Assembly (NCBI GenBank): GCA_945907755.1
Contig: CAMDTN010000001.1
Location: 1-64,000 of the forward strand
Length of the DNA: 64,000 nucleotides
From: Singulisphaera sp. GP187
Lineage (GTDB): Bacteria > Planctomycetota > GCA-002687715
Direction of reading: 5' to 3'
In this document: in pieces, positions 23,290 through 32,491 of the stretch
Numbering within the stretch: the first letter of the stretch is position 1
How the letters are laid out: every line of letters begins with the position of its first letter
Program-made: the position numbers and the translations under genes
The notes under the pieces: generated by a model
Seen by the model: the letters and a program-made list of their open reading frames with translations, nothing else
Told to the model about the DNA's origin: nothing
Databases searched by the model: none

Positions 23290-24954
23290 ATGACGCGAGC
23301 GAAACTTGTTGGCCTGTTGCTGCTGCTGGCAGCGTGTGCGCATCAGGGGGCCACGGCGCCCAGCGTCGTTGGCCACAACGGCATGGTGGTGTGCACTGAA
23401 CCTCTGGCCGCAGAGGCGGGCTTGGAGATGTTGCGCGCCGGTGGCAATTGCGTGGATGCGGCGGTGGCCACGGCGTTTGCTCTTGCGGTGACATGGCCTT
23501 CAGCCGGCAACCTTGGCGGCGGTGGTTTCATGATCGTGCGCATGGCTGACGGCCGCGAAATCGCGCTGGACTTTCGCGAGACTGCGCCGGCTGCTGCAAC
23601 GCGCGACATGTACTTGGGGCCCGATGGCAAACCCGTGCCTGGTCGCAGCACCATCGGCCATTTGGGTGTGGCCACGCCCGGCAGCGTGCCCGGCTTGTGC
23701 ACCGCACTGGCGCGCTATGGCACCTTGCCGCTGGAGCGCGTGTTAGCCCCAGCCATCGCACTGGCGGAAAGCGGATTCCCGCTGACGCGCCAGCATGTGG
23801 CCGCGCTGAACTACTCGCGCAAATTGCTGGGCACCAACGAGGAAACCAAGCGGGTGTTCCTGCAAGGTGAGCAGCGCAGCGTGCAGCCAGATTTGGCGCG
23901 CACTCTGAAGCGCTTGGCGGCGAACGGCGAACGCGAATTCCGCGATGGCGAAACCGCCAAGCAAATCGTCGCCGAAATGCAGCGCGGCGGTGGGTTGGTG
24001 AGCGCGGCGGACTTGCGCGATTACACCGTTATTGAACGGGCACCTGTGCGCGGGAGCTATCGCGGCTTTGAAGTGCGTTCGATGCCGCCACCATCCAGCG
24101 GCGGCGTCGCACTGCTGCAAATGCTGCACATGCTGGAGGGCTTCGAATTGCGCTCGATGGGTTGGCAATCGGCTCAAGCCCGCCACTGGATTGTCGAAGC
24201 GATGAAACGCGCCTTTGCTGACCGCGCGCGGTGGATGGGCGACCCCGATCAAAGCCCCATTCCTGTCGATGCCATGTTGAGCCCCGCGCATTTGGCCGCG
24301 CAACGTGCATCGCTTGGCGATCGCGCCAGCACGCCGGACGCAGCAGCGCTGCCATTGCAGCGCGAGCAGCCGCAGACCACACACCTTTCGGTTGTCGACG
24401 CCCACGGTGGCGCCGTGGCCATGACCACGACACTGAATGGATCGTTCGGATGCGGCGTCACGGTGCGCGGCGCGGGCTTCTTGCTGAATAACGAAATGGA
24501 CGACTTCGCCGCAGCCCCCGGAGTGCCCAACATGTATGGGCTGGTGCAAGGCGAGGCCAACGCGGTGGCGCCGCTGCGCAGGCCGCTGTCGTCGATGACG
24601 CCGACGATTCTGCTACGCGATGGCGAAGTGGTGTTTGTCACGGGCAGCCCGGGCGGGCCGACGATTATCAACACGGTGCTGTTGTCCATCCTTGCGCATG
24701 TGGATGGTGCACTGGATGCCGCTGCAGTGGTGGCGGCAGCGCGCTTCCACCACCAGTGGAACCCAGACCGCATCGCGCATGAGGCCGGCACTTTCGCGCC
24801 CGCGCAACGCGCGGCACTGGAAGACCGCGGCCACATTTTCGCAACCATTTTTGACAGTCAAGGCGATTGCCATGTCATCCAACGCGACCCGCGCACGGGA
24901 CGGTTGCATGGTGCAGCAGACCCCCGTGGCGGTGGCCGCGCCGCAGGTTGGTGA
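23290..24954 (+). CDS. ggt: Gamma-glutamyltransferase family lipoprotein
   Basis: Transfers or hydrolyses the gamma-glutamyl group of glutathione and analogues. 554 aa from the ATG at 23290, with a lipoprotein leader (LLLLLAACAHQ). Family motifs: NLGGGGFMIVR, LDFRETAP near the start, the autocatalytic cleavage and nucleophile Thr in TTHLSVVDAHGGAVAMTTTLN, NNEMDDFA, and the C-terminal GSPGGPTIINTVL. It is synthesised as a proenzyme that self-cleaves before the Thr. The final residues (GAADPRGGGRAAGW) match the usual C-terminus. The FHA-kinase gene starts at or before its stop codon. Confidence 0.92.
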   Translation: MTRAKLVGLLLLLAACAHQGATAPSVVGHNGMVVCTEPLAAEAGLEMLRAGGNCVDAAVATAFALAVTWPSAGNLGGGGFMIVRMADGREIALDFRETAPAAATRDMYLGPDGKPVPGRSTIGHLGVATPGSVPGLCTALARYGTLPLERVLAPAIALAESGFPLTRQHVAALNYSRKLLGTNEETKRVFLQGEQRSVQPDLARTLKRLAANGEREFRDGETAKQIVAEMQRGGGLVSAADLRDYTVIERAPVRGSYRGFEVRSMPPPSSGGVALLQMLHMLEGFELRSMGWQSAQARHWIVEAMKRAFADRARWMGDPDQSPIPVDAMLSPAHLAAQRASLGDRASTPDAAALPLQREQPQTTHLSVVDAHGGAVAMTTTLNGSFGCGVTVRGAGFLLNNEMDDFAAAPGVPNMYGLVQGEANAVAPLRRPLSSMTPTILLRDGEVVFVTGSPGGPTIINTVLLSILAHVDGALDAAAVVAAARFHHQWNPDRIAHEAGTFAPAQRAALEDRGHIFATIFDSQGDCHVIQRDPRTGRLHGAADPRGGGRAAGW

Positions 24955-24955
24955 A

Positions 24956-26242
24956 ATGCTGCGCTTTCAAATCGACTCGCGCTGCGGATCGGAGGAATGC
25001 GTCATCGACGCGCTCGTGTGCACGGTTGGCCGCGCAGACGATTGCGTTGTGGCCTTGCCGCAACTCACCGATCTCTCGCGGCACCATTTCCGATTAGTGT
25101 TGGAGGGCGCAACGCTGCGTGTGGAAGATGTTGGCTCGCGCCACGGCACTTTTGTGCGCGGGCAGCGCGTGGGCTCGGCGCCGTTGCAAGTGGGAGATGT
25201 CGTGCAAGCTGGTGGTTTGAAGCTGACGGTGCTGGAGTTTTGCGCCGCGCAGGACAACAGTGCAGAGGGCACCGCGGTGATGCCGGGCGCATTGGTGCGG
25301 CGTCATGGGGGTGTCGATGCGGTGGAGGCGTTGGCAACGGACACATTTCCGGGGTTGCGATTGTTGCGCCGCATAGGGGCTGGTGGCATGGGCGTGGTGT
25401 ATGCCGCGGAAGCACTTGGGCCGATCGCGCGCATGGGGTCCGCGCCCAGTGCATCCTCGTCTGCGCACGCGGCGACGCAACAGAGCGCAGGCGCACAGCA
25501 ACCGCAACGGCAGGTGGCTTTGAAAGTGCTGCGGCCGCAGCTCGCGGCATCGGACATCGCATTGCAGGAGTTCTTCGAAGAGATGCGCATTCTCGCGGGG
25601 CTGGACCACCCCGGCATCGTGCGCTTTTTGGGCCACGGCCAAGCGAACGGCCTGCATTACCTGATCATGGAATTGGTGGAGGGCGAAACGGCGCGCGAGA
25701 AATTGCGGCGCGGTGGTCCGCTCCCGTGGCGTGAAGCGATGCAGATTGCCTATGAAGTGACGCGCTCGCTGCTCGCTGCGTGGCGACATCATCGTGTTGT
25801 GCACGGCGACATCAAGCCCGCCAACATGCTGCTGACCTTGCAAGGTGCCACGAAGCTCTGCGATTTCGGCCTCTCGCAGGTGAGCACGGCGCAGGCGCGC
25901 ACTTTCGATGTTGTCTCCCGCAACGCCGACCGGCGCGGCACTGCGGCTTACAGCGCGCCCGAATTGTTCACAGGGACGCAACCGCGCAGCGTGGCCGCAG
26001 ATATTTACGCACTCGGTATTTCCCTGTTCCAATTGATCAGCGGACGCTTGCCGTTTGAACAACTGGAAGTCGCGGCGTTGCGCGCGGCGCACGCGAGCCA
26101 GCCGCTGCCAAGCCTTGCGGCGTTGCGTCCCGATCTGCCCGCCGCAGTGCCTGCTTTGATCGAGCACATGTGCGCGAAAGACCCTGCGCGTCGCCATCGC
26201 GATCACGACGAACTGCTCTCTGACCTCGACCTGCTGCGTTGA
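24956..26242 (+). CDS. FHA domain-containing Ser/Thr protein kinase
   Basis: 428 aa from the ATG at 24956 (an ATG at 24908 would add 16 residues and overlap ggt). N-terminal FHA domain (~1-95): VGRADDCVVALP, LSRHHFRL, DVGSRHGTFVRGQRV. Kinase domain from ~125: glycine loop GAGGMGVVYAA, an insert rich in Ala/Ser/Gln, VALKVL with the ATP-binding Lys, a Glu helix, HGDIKPANML catalytic loop, CDFGLSQ and an APELF end. The HRD Arg is Gly (HGD), which suggests it does not need activation-loop phosphorylation. There is no transmembrane segment. Co-translation with ggt is likely, but a functional link is not obvious. Confidence 0.91.
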   Translation: MLRFQIDSRCGSEECVIDALVCTVGRADDCVVALPQLTDLSRHHFRLVLEGATLRVEDVGSRHGTFVRGQRVGSAPLQVGDVVQAGGLKLTVLEFCAAQDNSAEGTAVMPGALVRRHGGVDAVEALATDTFPGLRLLRRIGAGGMGVVYAAEALGPIARMGSAPSASSSAHAATQQSAGAQQPQRQVALKVLRPQLAASDIALQEFFEEMRILAGLDHPGIVRFLGHGQANGLHYLIMELVEGETAREKLRRGGPLPWREAMQIAYEVTRSLLAAWRHHRVVHGDIKPANMLLTLQGATKLCDFGLSQVSTAQARTFDVVSRNADRRGTAAYSAPELFTGTQPRSVAADIYALGISLFQLISGRLPFEQLEVAALRAAHASQPLPSLAALRPDLPAAVPALIEHMCAKDPARRHRDHDELLSDLDLLR

Positions 26243-26276
26243 TCAGCAACTGCAGATCATGCGAGCGCACCCGCTC

Positions 26277-26313
26277 AAAAAAAGAGACAGCGCGGGGGTT
26301 TGAAGCCCCGCGC
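26277..26313 (-). terminator. Terminator in the convergent gap
   Basis: GCGCGGGG-GTTTGAAG-CCCCGCGC (26290-26313), with seven A at 26277-26283 on the plus strand, read as a T-run on the minus strand. It most likely ends the gene at 26353, and its stem may also stop plus-strand transcription. Confidence 0.7.
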
Positions 26314-26352
26314 CATCTTGCGACTCATCGGCGGCAACAGGCCGCCGCAGTT

Positions 26353-27342
26353 TCAGTTCACCACAAGGGCGTAGTGCGCCGTAGTGACGGGATGGAAAGT
26401 GAGGGTCGAGCCCGCGAGGTCGAAGCCCAGCGGGAACACCTCATAGATCGCGCCGTGCAGCACGCGCCAGTCGTTGGTGCTCAGGTCCATCGGCGTTGCG
26501 GCGGATGCATTCAAGCCAGGGCTGATGCCGCTGATGCAGTCGCCCAGCGCCACAGTGCCGTAGTCCATGGTGATGTCACCGTTAGAGAACAGCGTGCAAG
26601 TGGCCGTGTTGCTGTCCGCTGTGCCGAATTGCGGGACGTTGGTCCAAGCGATGCGAGCCCATGCGCCAGCGGGATCTTCGCTGTAGTCGACGGTGCCGCC
26701 GCTCGACGGGTCGAGGTCGTCCCACAGCACAGCGATGCTGGGTTCATCAGCCAAGTGGTTTGCACTGGTCTCGATGGCGAGCGGCAAACCGCCCGTGAAA
26801 GTGATGCGGCCGTTGCTGCTGACATGCGCGCTGGTGTAGCTGCCGCCATAGAACGGGAAGCTCATGAACGAGAAGGCCGCTGGCATGACTTGGTCGTTGC
26901 CGAGAGCGAGGTTGGTCACTGGTTGTGCCGTCACCAGGGCCGGATGCACGCCAACAGTGACAAGGTTGCTGCTGCGAGCCGAGCCACTAGTTGGGTCCAA
27001 CGTCACTGCCTGCAGGTAGGCATGTTGCCCCACTTGCGCAGGATCGTTCGCCATCACCAGGGTGACAGCCACACCGCCGACAGCATCCAACTGCGTCTTC
27101 GGGAAGATGTACACCTTGGGCGACATAGCGAGGTCGATCATGCAACCCAGCGACGCCACATAGTAGGGGCGCACATCTTGATCAATCGCGAAGTAGACGG
27201 TGCCTCCGTTGGGCCCGCCTGCAAGCGTGATCGTGTACGGCTGCCCAAGGGACAGCGTGGTGGCCTGCAGCGACACCTGAGCCGTGAGGCTGGCAACGCA
27301 GCAAAGCAGAACAGCAACAACAGAGAAAATTGAAAACTTCAT
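26353..27342 (-). CDS. Secreted nidogen-like beta protein, paralog of the next gene
   Basis: 329 aa from the ATG at 27342, preceded by GAAGGAG. Signal peptide MKFSIFSVVAVLLCCVASLTAQ. N-terminal ~120 residues form a beta domain (GQPYTITLAGGPNGGTVYFAI). The C-terminal ~190 residues hold a nidogen/NHL-like module: FSFMSFPFYGGSYTSAHVSSNGRITF, IAVLWDDLDPSSGG, RIAWTNVPQFG and TLFSNGDITMDY. The same modules in the same order occur in 27577-28569, so they are duplicated genes. No enzymatic motif is visible. Likely extracellular or outer-surface. Confidence 0.78.
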   Translation of the reverse strand: MKFSIFSVVAVLLCCVASLTAQVSLQATTLSLGQPYTITLAGGPNGGTVYFAIDQDVRPYYVASLGCMIDLAMSPKVYIFPKTQLDAVGGVAVTLVMANDPAQVGQHAYLQAVTLDPTSGSARSSNLVTVGVHPALVTAQPVTNLALGNDQVMPAAFSFMSFPFYGGSYTSAHVSSNGRITFTGGLPLAIETSANHLADEPSIAVLWDDLDPSSGGTVDYSEDPAGAWARIAWTNVPQFGTADSNTATCTLFSNGDITMDYGTVALGDCISGISPGLNASAATPMDLSTNDWRVLHGAIYEVFPLGFDLAGSTLTFHPVTTAHYALVVN

Positions 27343-27552
27343 CGTGACTCCTTCGGAGAATTGGGGGAATGGCGCTCGGTGCCTCTTTGGCCGTTGCACC
27401 GGAGCTTTTGTCAGTCCTTCGAACCAGAACATGTATCGGCGGGGATGCTGCGTGCCTTTAGAGCACGATGGGCTGCAAGTTACGCCGCGGCGCAGATTTA
27501 GAGATGAGCAAAACTGGGGGATTGCGGGCGAGCAGCAGGCGGAATCGGATGC

Positions 27553-27563
27553 GCACTAATGGA
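27553..27563 (+). promoter_or_regulatory. GCACTAATGGA motif
   Basis: Third plus-strand copy of the intergenic motif (GCACTAATGGA then GGGCGGGGA), located between the two nidogen-like paralogs. No plus-strand gene follows, so this copy argues against a simple promoter role or marks an unannotated transcript. Confidence 0.3.
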
Positions 27564-27576
27564 ACAAGGGCGGGGA

Positions 27577-28569
27577 TCAGCGGACCCAGCGATAACCCGC
27601 ACCTTGACGCACGATGGAGATGCGCTGGTTGTGCATGTCGAAGGGATTGCAGCAGGGCAGGAAGCTCTCGAAGAGCGGGCCTGCGCCGTTGCTTGTGCCA
27701 CAGCCTGCGGCACCGCTGAAATTCGCCACGCTCAGCGCGCCTTGCAGCGCACCGGGGGCGATGCCCACCAGTGAGTCGGAGAGTTCGATGCCAGGCCAAG
27801 TCATTGAAATGGCACCGCTGGGATACAGCGTCACCTGCGCGTTGTTGTTGTCTGGCAAATAAAACTGCGGCACGCCTGACCACGACACTTGGAACGCGCT
27901 GCTATTCGAACACGTACTGACCGAGCCTTGCACTTGCGGCGACAAGTCGTCCCACAGCGCGGCGATTTTGGGCAAGCCAGAAATGAGATCGCCAACTTGT
28001 TCTGTCGGGTCAATGCTTGTGCCGCCAAATGTGAGCAATCCATTGCTGCTGATGCCTACTTGCGTCCACACTTGCCCATAGAACGGGAACGAGAACGGCA
28101 GCGGCACTACGACAGCAGAGTCTTCACCCAGCGCGAGTGGGGTCAGAACACCCGCACCGCACGGCGCAGGATGGATGCCTTGCGACAGTGGGTTGCTGAG
28201 CAGCACGCCGCCAGGCGCAGTGGGCGAGAGGCAAGCTGCTTGCGCATACACCATGTTGCCGGCGTAGGCCGCATCGGCATGCACCGAGGACCCGAAGCCA
28301 AGCCCGCCGAGGTTGTTCAGCGACAGCCAAGTCACTGCATAAAGCGCGGGCGTGAACCCGAGGTACACCGTTCCGATATTGGCTATTTGCACTGGGCCGC
28401 GCGATTGGTCCAGCAACACATGCATGGGGGCATTTGGCGTGCCGCCAGAAAGCTGAATGCTGAAGGGCTGGCCAACCATGAGTGGCGTGGCGGTCATGGT
28501 GAACTGCTGCGCGGCAAGCGCGCCAGCGACGACGACCATTGCACAGAGGCTGAACAGAATGCGATGCAT
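27577..28569 (-). CDS. Secreted nidogen-like beta protein, paralog of the previous gene
   Basis: 330 aa with signal peptide MHRILFSLCAMVVVAGALAAQ; GAAGGGAA lies ahead of the start. Layout matches 26353-27342: an N-terminal beta domain (GQPFSIQLSGGTPNAPMHVLL), then FSFPFYGQVWTQVGISSNGLLTF, IAALWDDLSPQVQGSV, VSWSGVPQFYLP and TLYPSGAISMTWPG. A cysteine pair in SFLPCCNPFD near the C-terminus is unique to this copy. The two genes are in the same orientation, with ~230 bp between them. Function unknown. Confidence 0.78.
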   Translation of the reverse strand: MHRILFSLCAMVVVAGALAAQQFTMTATPLMVGQPFSIQLSGGTPNAPMHVLLDQSRGPVQIANIGTVYLGFTPALYAVTWLSLNNLGGLGFGSSVHADAAYAGNMVYAQAACLSPTAPGGVLLSNPLSQGIHPAPCGAGVLTPLALGEDSAVVVPLPFSFPFYGQVWTQVGISSNGLLTFGGTSIDPTEQVGDLISGLPKIAALWDDLSPQVQGSVSTCSNSSAFQVSWSGVPQFYLPDNNNAQVTLYPSGAISMTWPGIELSDSLVGIAPGALQGALSVANFSGAAGCGTSNGAGPLFESFLPCCNPFDMHNQRISIVRQGAGYRWVR

Positions 28570-28705
28570 GTAGCGATTCCCTTCTCAATGCATAGACCGC
28601 CGCCAACGCGGCTGATCAGAAGCGTGCCGAGGTCACTTTCGGCCGGAAGGGCGCGGCGGTTGAATCGGCACCAAAGGTGCGCGACGGCGCATGTCTTGCA
28701 GCGAT

Positions 28706-29437
28706 TCAGCGCGTAGGGCGGAACACGAACGGGTCGGGTTCGAAGGGGCCATCCAGCAAGATCTGGCCCGGGGCGGTCACGCTGATGCGGTATTCGCGCC
28801 CAGCCAGCAGTGGCTTGTGCACGGCTGTGCCTTGCGCGGTGCGCACGCCATCTTCGTCCGCCGCGGCCTTATCGGAGCAATAACTTTGGAAGCGCCGCCA
28901 CAAACGCATCTCGGCGTCGCGCAGCGCGGCGTCACCGCTGCTGAATTGTGCGGGCACAGGGTTCTGCGCATTACCGACTTCCAGCGCAGCCCCAGAATCA
29001 GGGGATTGCTGTTCGCCCCACACACGCGTGAACAGGGTCAGCGTGTGGCCGCGCAGCGGGTCGCCTTCCGCGATGTCTTCAGCAGAGAAAATGATCTGCC
29101 TAGCATCGAAATGCACATCGGCACCGCGCACTTCCAAGCGCTTCAAGGCGGCACCGGGCAGCAATTTCCCCGCAGCATCGGTTTCAGCCCAAAGCAGCAC
29201 TGTGTTGGTGCTGCCCGCAGCATCGGTGTTGATGCTCTCCACCAACACACGCGCGCGGCGCGTCTCGCTTGTCAAACGAGAAATGCGCAAGCGCAAATCG
29301 GCAATCTGTGCCCGCAGTTCCGCTTTCTCGAGGCGGTCTTCAACGATGGTCCACGCAAAAAGCAGCGCCACCACAGTCAGCGCCAGCCAACCCATCAGGC
29401 GCACTTTGTTCAGCAAAAAACTCTCAGTGGCACTCAC
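28706..29437 (-). CDS. Membrane-anchored protein with coiled coil, unknown function
   Basis: 243 aa. One hydrophobic segment at residues ~14-31 (LMGWLALTVVALLFAWTIV) is followed by a coiled-coil stretch rich in Glu/Leu/Arg (RLEKAELRAQIADLRLRISRL). The rest (~80-243) is a soluble domain with beta-strand character (KRLEVRGADVHFDARQIIFSAED; ISVTAPGQILLDGPFEPDPF). The topology suggests a periplasmic domain held on a stalk. It is divergent from the flippase gene, with 47 bp between starts. No family recognised. Confidence 0.65.
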   Translation of the reverse strand: MSATESFLLNKVRLMGWLALTVVALLFAWTIVEDRLEKAELRAQIADLRLRISRLTSETRRARVLVESINTDAAGSTNTVLLWAETDAAGKLLPGAALKRLEVRGADVHFDARQIIFSAEDIAEGDPLRGHTLTLFTRVWGEQQSPDSGAALEVGNAQNPVPAQFSSGDAALRDAEMRLWRRFQSYCSDKAAADEDGVRTAQGTAVHKPLLAGREYRISVTAPGQILLDGPFEPDPFVFRPTR

Positions 29438-29484
29438 GCGCTCACTTTACCCTGCAATGCGCCCTCCGTAGGATTCGCGCCATC

Positions 29485-30870
29485 ATGCACGCAGGCGGCA
29501 CAGCAGCAGACAGACGGACCTTGGCTGGGCTCTTCGCCACCAAGGCCGCGGGGTTGGCGCTGGTCTTCATCAGTGGCGTGCTACTCGCGCGCATCCTCGG
29601 CCCTGCAGGCAAGGGCGCGGTGGATGTCACTCTGTCGCTGTTCGCGTTGCTGATGCTGCTTTATCCCAGCCTCGAAGAGCCGCAGTTGATGCTGTTAGCG
29701 CGCGACTCTTCGTGCGCGGGCCGCCTCGCTGGCAACGCTGTGGTCGTGGCGCTGCTCTCAGGTGCGGTCATCTTCGGCGCGTTCGAGTGGTTCGTGGCGG
29801 ATGGCGACGGCTTGTTAGCACTGTTGCATCCGCGCGCCGCGAGCATCAATTCAAGCGCTGGATCTTCTAATGGAGTGGATGCACAACTCTTGCTGCTGCT
29901 GGTGTGGGCCGCACCATTTGAAATCTTGGCGCGCGTACTAACAGGCGTGCTGCAAGGCTGCCGCAATATGCGCGCATTCAATGCTGTGCACTTGGCGCGC
30001 AATGGAGCGCTGCTGCTGGCGGTGCTGCTGTTAGTGGTTCTTGGCGACGCAGGCGTGCGCGGTGCGGTGCAGGCATGGGCGTGGTCGTCGGTGGCAGCGG
30101 CACTCGTTGCGCTGGTGGCCGTGCTGCGCGACAGCGCTATTCGCGCCAGTGGGTTCGGCGTGCGCTGGGGATTACTGCGCGATCAACTCAGCGGCGGCCT
30201 GCGTGTGCAAGGGGCAGTGATCGCAGCCGCGGTCATTCTGAGTGGCGACCAACTGATCTTGTGGCACTACCACGGTGCTGCGGCGGTGGGGCCATATGCC
30301 TTGGCCGCAGCACTCAGCGGACAATTGCGCCGCTTCATGGTGCAGCCGGTGAAGGAAATGTTGGGGGCAGCGCTGGCGCAAAGCGGCAGTGACAGTGCGG
30401 CGTTGGCAGCGAGCATCGCAGCGGCTTCGCGCCGCGTTCTTGCGTTGTTGTTGCCACCCAGCGTGCTGTTGGCGCTGCTGGCTTGGCCGTTGCTTTACGG
30501 CGTATACGGCGAGGGCTTTGTGGCAGCGTGGACACCTCTGTTGCTGCTGTTGCCTGGAGGATTGCTGTGGGCCGCCGCCGTGGTGTTGTCGTGGTGGTTG
30601 GTGGCGACGAATCAGTTGTTGCTACTGACAAGCATCGGGCTGCTGTTCGCTGCTACGAATGTGGCCTTGAATCTCTGCTTTGTTCCGCAAGGCGCAGCAC
30701 TTGCGGCGGCTTGCACCAGCACGCTGTGCTACGCGCTGCATGCAGTGGTGCTGGCCATGCTCTTCTGTTGCGCCAGCAAGACTTCGTGGCGTGGGCTCTG
30801 GCCTCGCAGCGCCGACTACGCCCTGTGGAAAGATGCGCTGCGTTTGGTGTTGCCAGCGCGCAAGCGTTGA
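29485..30870 (+). CDS. Polysaccharide flippase-like membrane protein (MOP superfamily)
   Basis: 461 aa from the ATG at 29485; the longer ORF start reads the antisense of the previous gene. About twelve hydrophobic segments are visible. The N-terminal LAGLFATKAAGLALVFISGVLLARILGPAGKG is the Wzx/RfbX-type oligosaccharide flippase signature (LARxLGPxxxG). It probably exports a lipid-linked glycan. No glycosyltransferase cluster surrounds it, so its substrate cannot be inferred. It ends four nt before the stop of a convergent TPR gene. Confidence 0.85.
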   Translation: MHAGGTAADRRTLAGLFATKAAGLALVFISGVLLARILGPAGKGAVDVTLSLFALLMLLYPSLEEPQLMLLARDSSCAGRLAGNAVVVALLSGAVIFGAFEWFVADGDGLLALLHPRAASINSSAGSSNGVDAQLLLLLVWAAPFEILARVLTGVLQGCRNMRAFNAVHLARNGALLLAVLLLVVLGDAGVRGAVQAWAWSSVAAALVALVAVLRDSAIRASGFGVRWGLLRDQLSGGLRVQGAVIAAAVILSGDQLILWHYHGAAAVGPYALAAALSGQLRRFMVQPVKEMLGAALAQSGSDSAALAASIAAASRRVLALLLPPSVLLALLAWPLLYGVYGEGFVAAWTPLLLLLPGGLLWAAAVVLSWWLVATNQLLLLTSIGLLFAATNVALNLCFVPQGAALAAACTSTLCYALHAVVLAMLFCCASKTSWRGLWPRSADYALWKDALRLVLPARKR

Positions 30871-30874
30871 TGCG

Positions 30875-32470
30875 TCATCCGCCGGGTTGCAGCAATGCGC
30901 GCCAACGCTGCGCCGCTTCTGCATTCCCCAAGCTGTCGTGCAGCCGCACCAACTGTTGCAACACTTGTTCGCGCAGTGGATCGGTCGTGGGCACACAGGT
31001 GGCAGCGGTTTCGAGCGCGGCAATAGCTTTGGCGCCTTCCTTGCGCATGCTGTGCAATTGCAGCACTCGCAAAGCCAGCCGTGCACAGCGCTCGGGCGGC
31101 GCGCTGGCGACTGCTGCCTCGATGATGTCTGCGCTTTCGGCGGTTGCTGGCCCAGCGTCGCGCGTCTGGAACACGCTTTCGCCCAGCAATTCCAGCAAAT
31201 CTAAGAAGCGCAGGTCTTTGCGGTCCATGCGGCCTAACGCGGCCCGAGCTGCGGCAGCGGCCCCCGCAGCGTCTTTCATGGGCAGCAGCAAGCGCGCGCG
31301 TTCGAGGTTGGCGAAGGGGTTGCCTCCGTCGGTTTCAAGAATGCGATCCAATTCGCACAGCGCTGCTTGAAGTTCGCCGCGGCGCGCGAGCAGTGCAGCC
31401 ATGTTCAGCACGGCGATCTCGTGAGAAGGCTCGAATGACAACAGCAGCGCATAGCACTCCATGGCGCGTTCGTACTTGTGCTCGGTGAGGTGCAGCGACG
31501 CTTGTTCCAACAAGGCCGCGGCATCGCGCGGGTTCGATGCCAACCTGCGCTTCAAGCTGCGGATGCGCTCCGATCCTTCGTCTTCAAGCCGCTTCACTTC
31601 AGCGAAGCGCTGTTGCATCTCTTGTGCTTGCTCAGCATCGCCGCGCGCCTGTAACAAGCGTTGCATTCCGTGCAGCGCTTCAGCAGATTGCGGGTTGCGC
31701 TCCAACGCTTCGAGGTAAAGGCTGTGCGCGAGATCTTGCTTGTCTTGGCGTTGGTAGAGCTGCGCCAGCTTGAGTGAAGGCCCCGCACCTTTGCTGTCGG
31801 CGCGGCGCGCGTCACGCAAGAGCGTTTCTGCCAAATCATCCTTGCCACTGCGCAGTGCGGCGAGGCCAGCAAGGTACAGATACTCCGGGTTCGATGGGCT
31901 GCGCTGCAACAAAGTCTGGTATTCCCGCAGCGCGGGCTCGAAGCGATCGGCCTCAAACAGTGTGCCGGCCAATTCGCGGCGATAGCTTTGCTCGTTGGGC
32001 GCCATTTCTGCAGCGCGCGCCAGCGCGTCGATGGCTTCGCTGGTCAGGTCCAGCCGCAACGCACAAATGCCTAGGGAATGCGGGATCTGCGCCAACAGCC
32101 CAACCTTGGGGTCTGCATTGGAGCTGGCCAGCAGTTCACGCCACACCGGCAGTGCTTCAGACCAGCGCGCCTGATTTTGCAAGCAGACACCGAGATCGTA
32201 GAGCAGGCTTGGCTCTGCGGGCTTGATAATGAGGGCACGGCGCAGGCGTTCAGAGCCGCGGTCGAAGCGATGCAAGCGCATCCATGCTTGCGCCGCGTCG
32301 CGCAACCCTTCCCACGCTTGCGGGTGCTGTGCGCACCAACTGTCCAACGCCATGCCCGCGGCGCGCCATTTCTGTTCGGTCAAGAGGCGCTGGGCGTTGG
32401 CCCATTCCGCGTCGGCAGGTTGAGCTTGCAAGCACACACACAACGCGCTTAAAAGCAGCAGGATTCTCAT
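30875..32470 (-). CDS. Tetratricopeptide-repeat protein, exported
   Basis: 531 aa from the ATG at 32470, with signal peptide MRILLLLSALCVCLQAQ. The remainder is almost wholly TPR-like helical repeats, for example RGSERLRRALIIKPAEPSLLYDLGVCLQ, FEPALREYQTLLQRSPSNPEYLYLAGLAAL and KQDLAHSLYLEALERNPQSAEALHGMQRLL. An acidic/charged helix lies near residue 285 (RFAEVKRLEDEGSERIRSLKR). It is likely a periplasmic or outer-membrane scaffold. It is 21 nt downstream of the radical SAM gene and probably co-transcribed with it. Confidence 0.85.
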   Translation of the reverse strand: MRILLLLSALCVCLQAQPADAEWANAQRLLTEQKWRAAGMALDSWCAQHPQAWEGLRDAAQAWMRLHRFDRGSERLRRALIIKPAEPSLLYDLGVCLQNQARWSEALPVWRELLASSNADPKVGLLAQIPHSLGICALRLDLTSEAIDALARAAEMAPNEQSYRRELAGTLFEADRFEPALREYQTLLQRSPSNPEYLYLAGLAALRSGKDDLAETLLRDARRADSKGAGPSLKLAQLYQRQDKQDLAHSLYLEALERNPQSAEALHGMQRLLQARGDAEQAQEMQQRFAEVKRLEDEGSERIRSLKRRLASNPRDAAALLEQASLHLTEHKYERAMECYALLLSFEPSHEIAVLNMAALLARRGELQAALCELDRILETDGGNPFANLERARLLLPMKDAAGAAAAARAALGRMDRKDLRFLDLLELLGESVFQTRDAGPATAESADIIEAAVASAPPERCARLALRVLQLHSMRKEGAKAIAALETAATCVPTTDPLREQVLQQLVRLHDSLGNAEAAQRWRALLQPGG

Positions 32471-32491
32471 GGCGCGCGCAAGATAGCGCAC

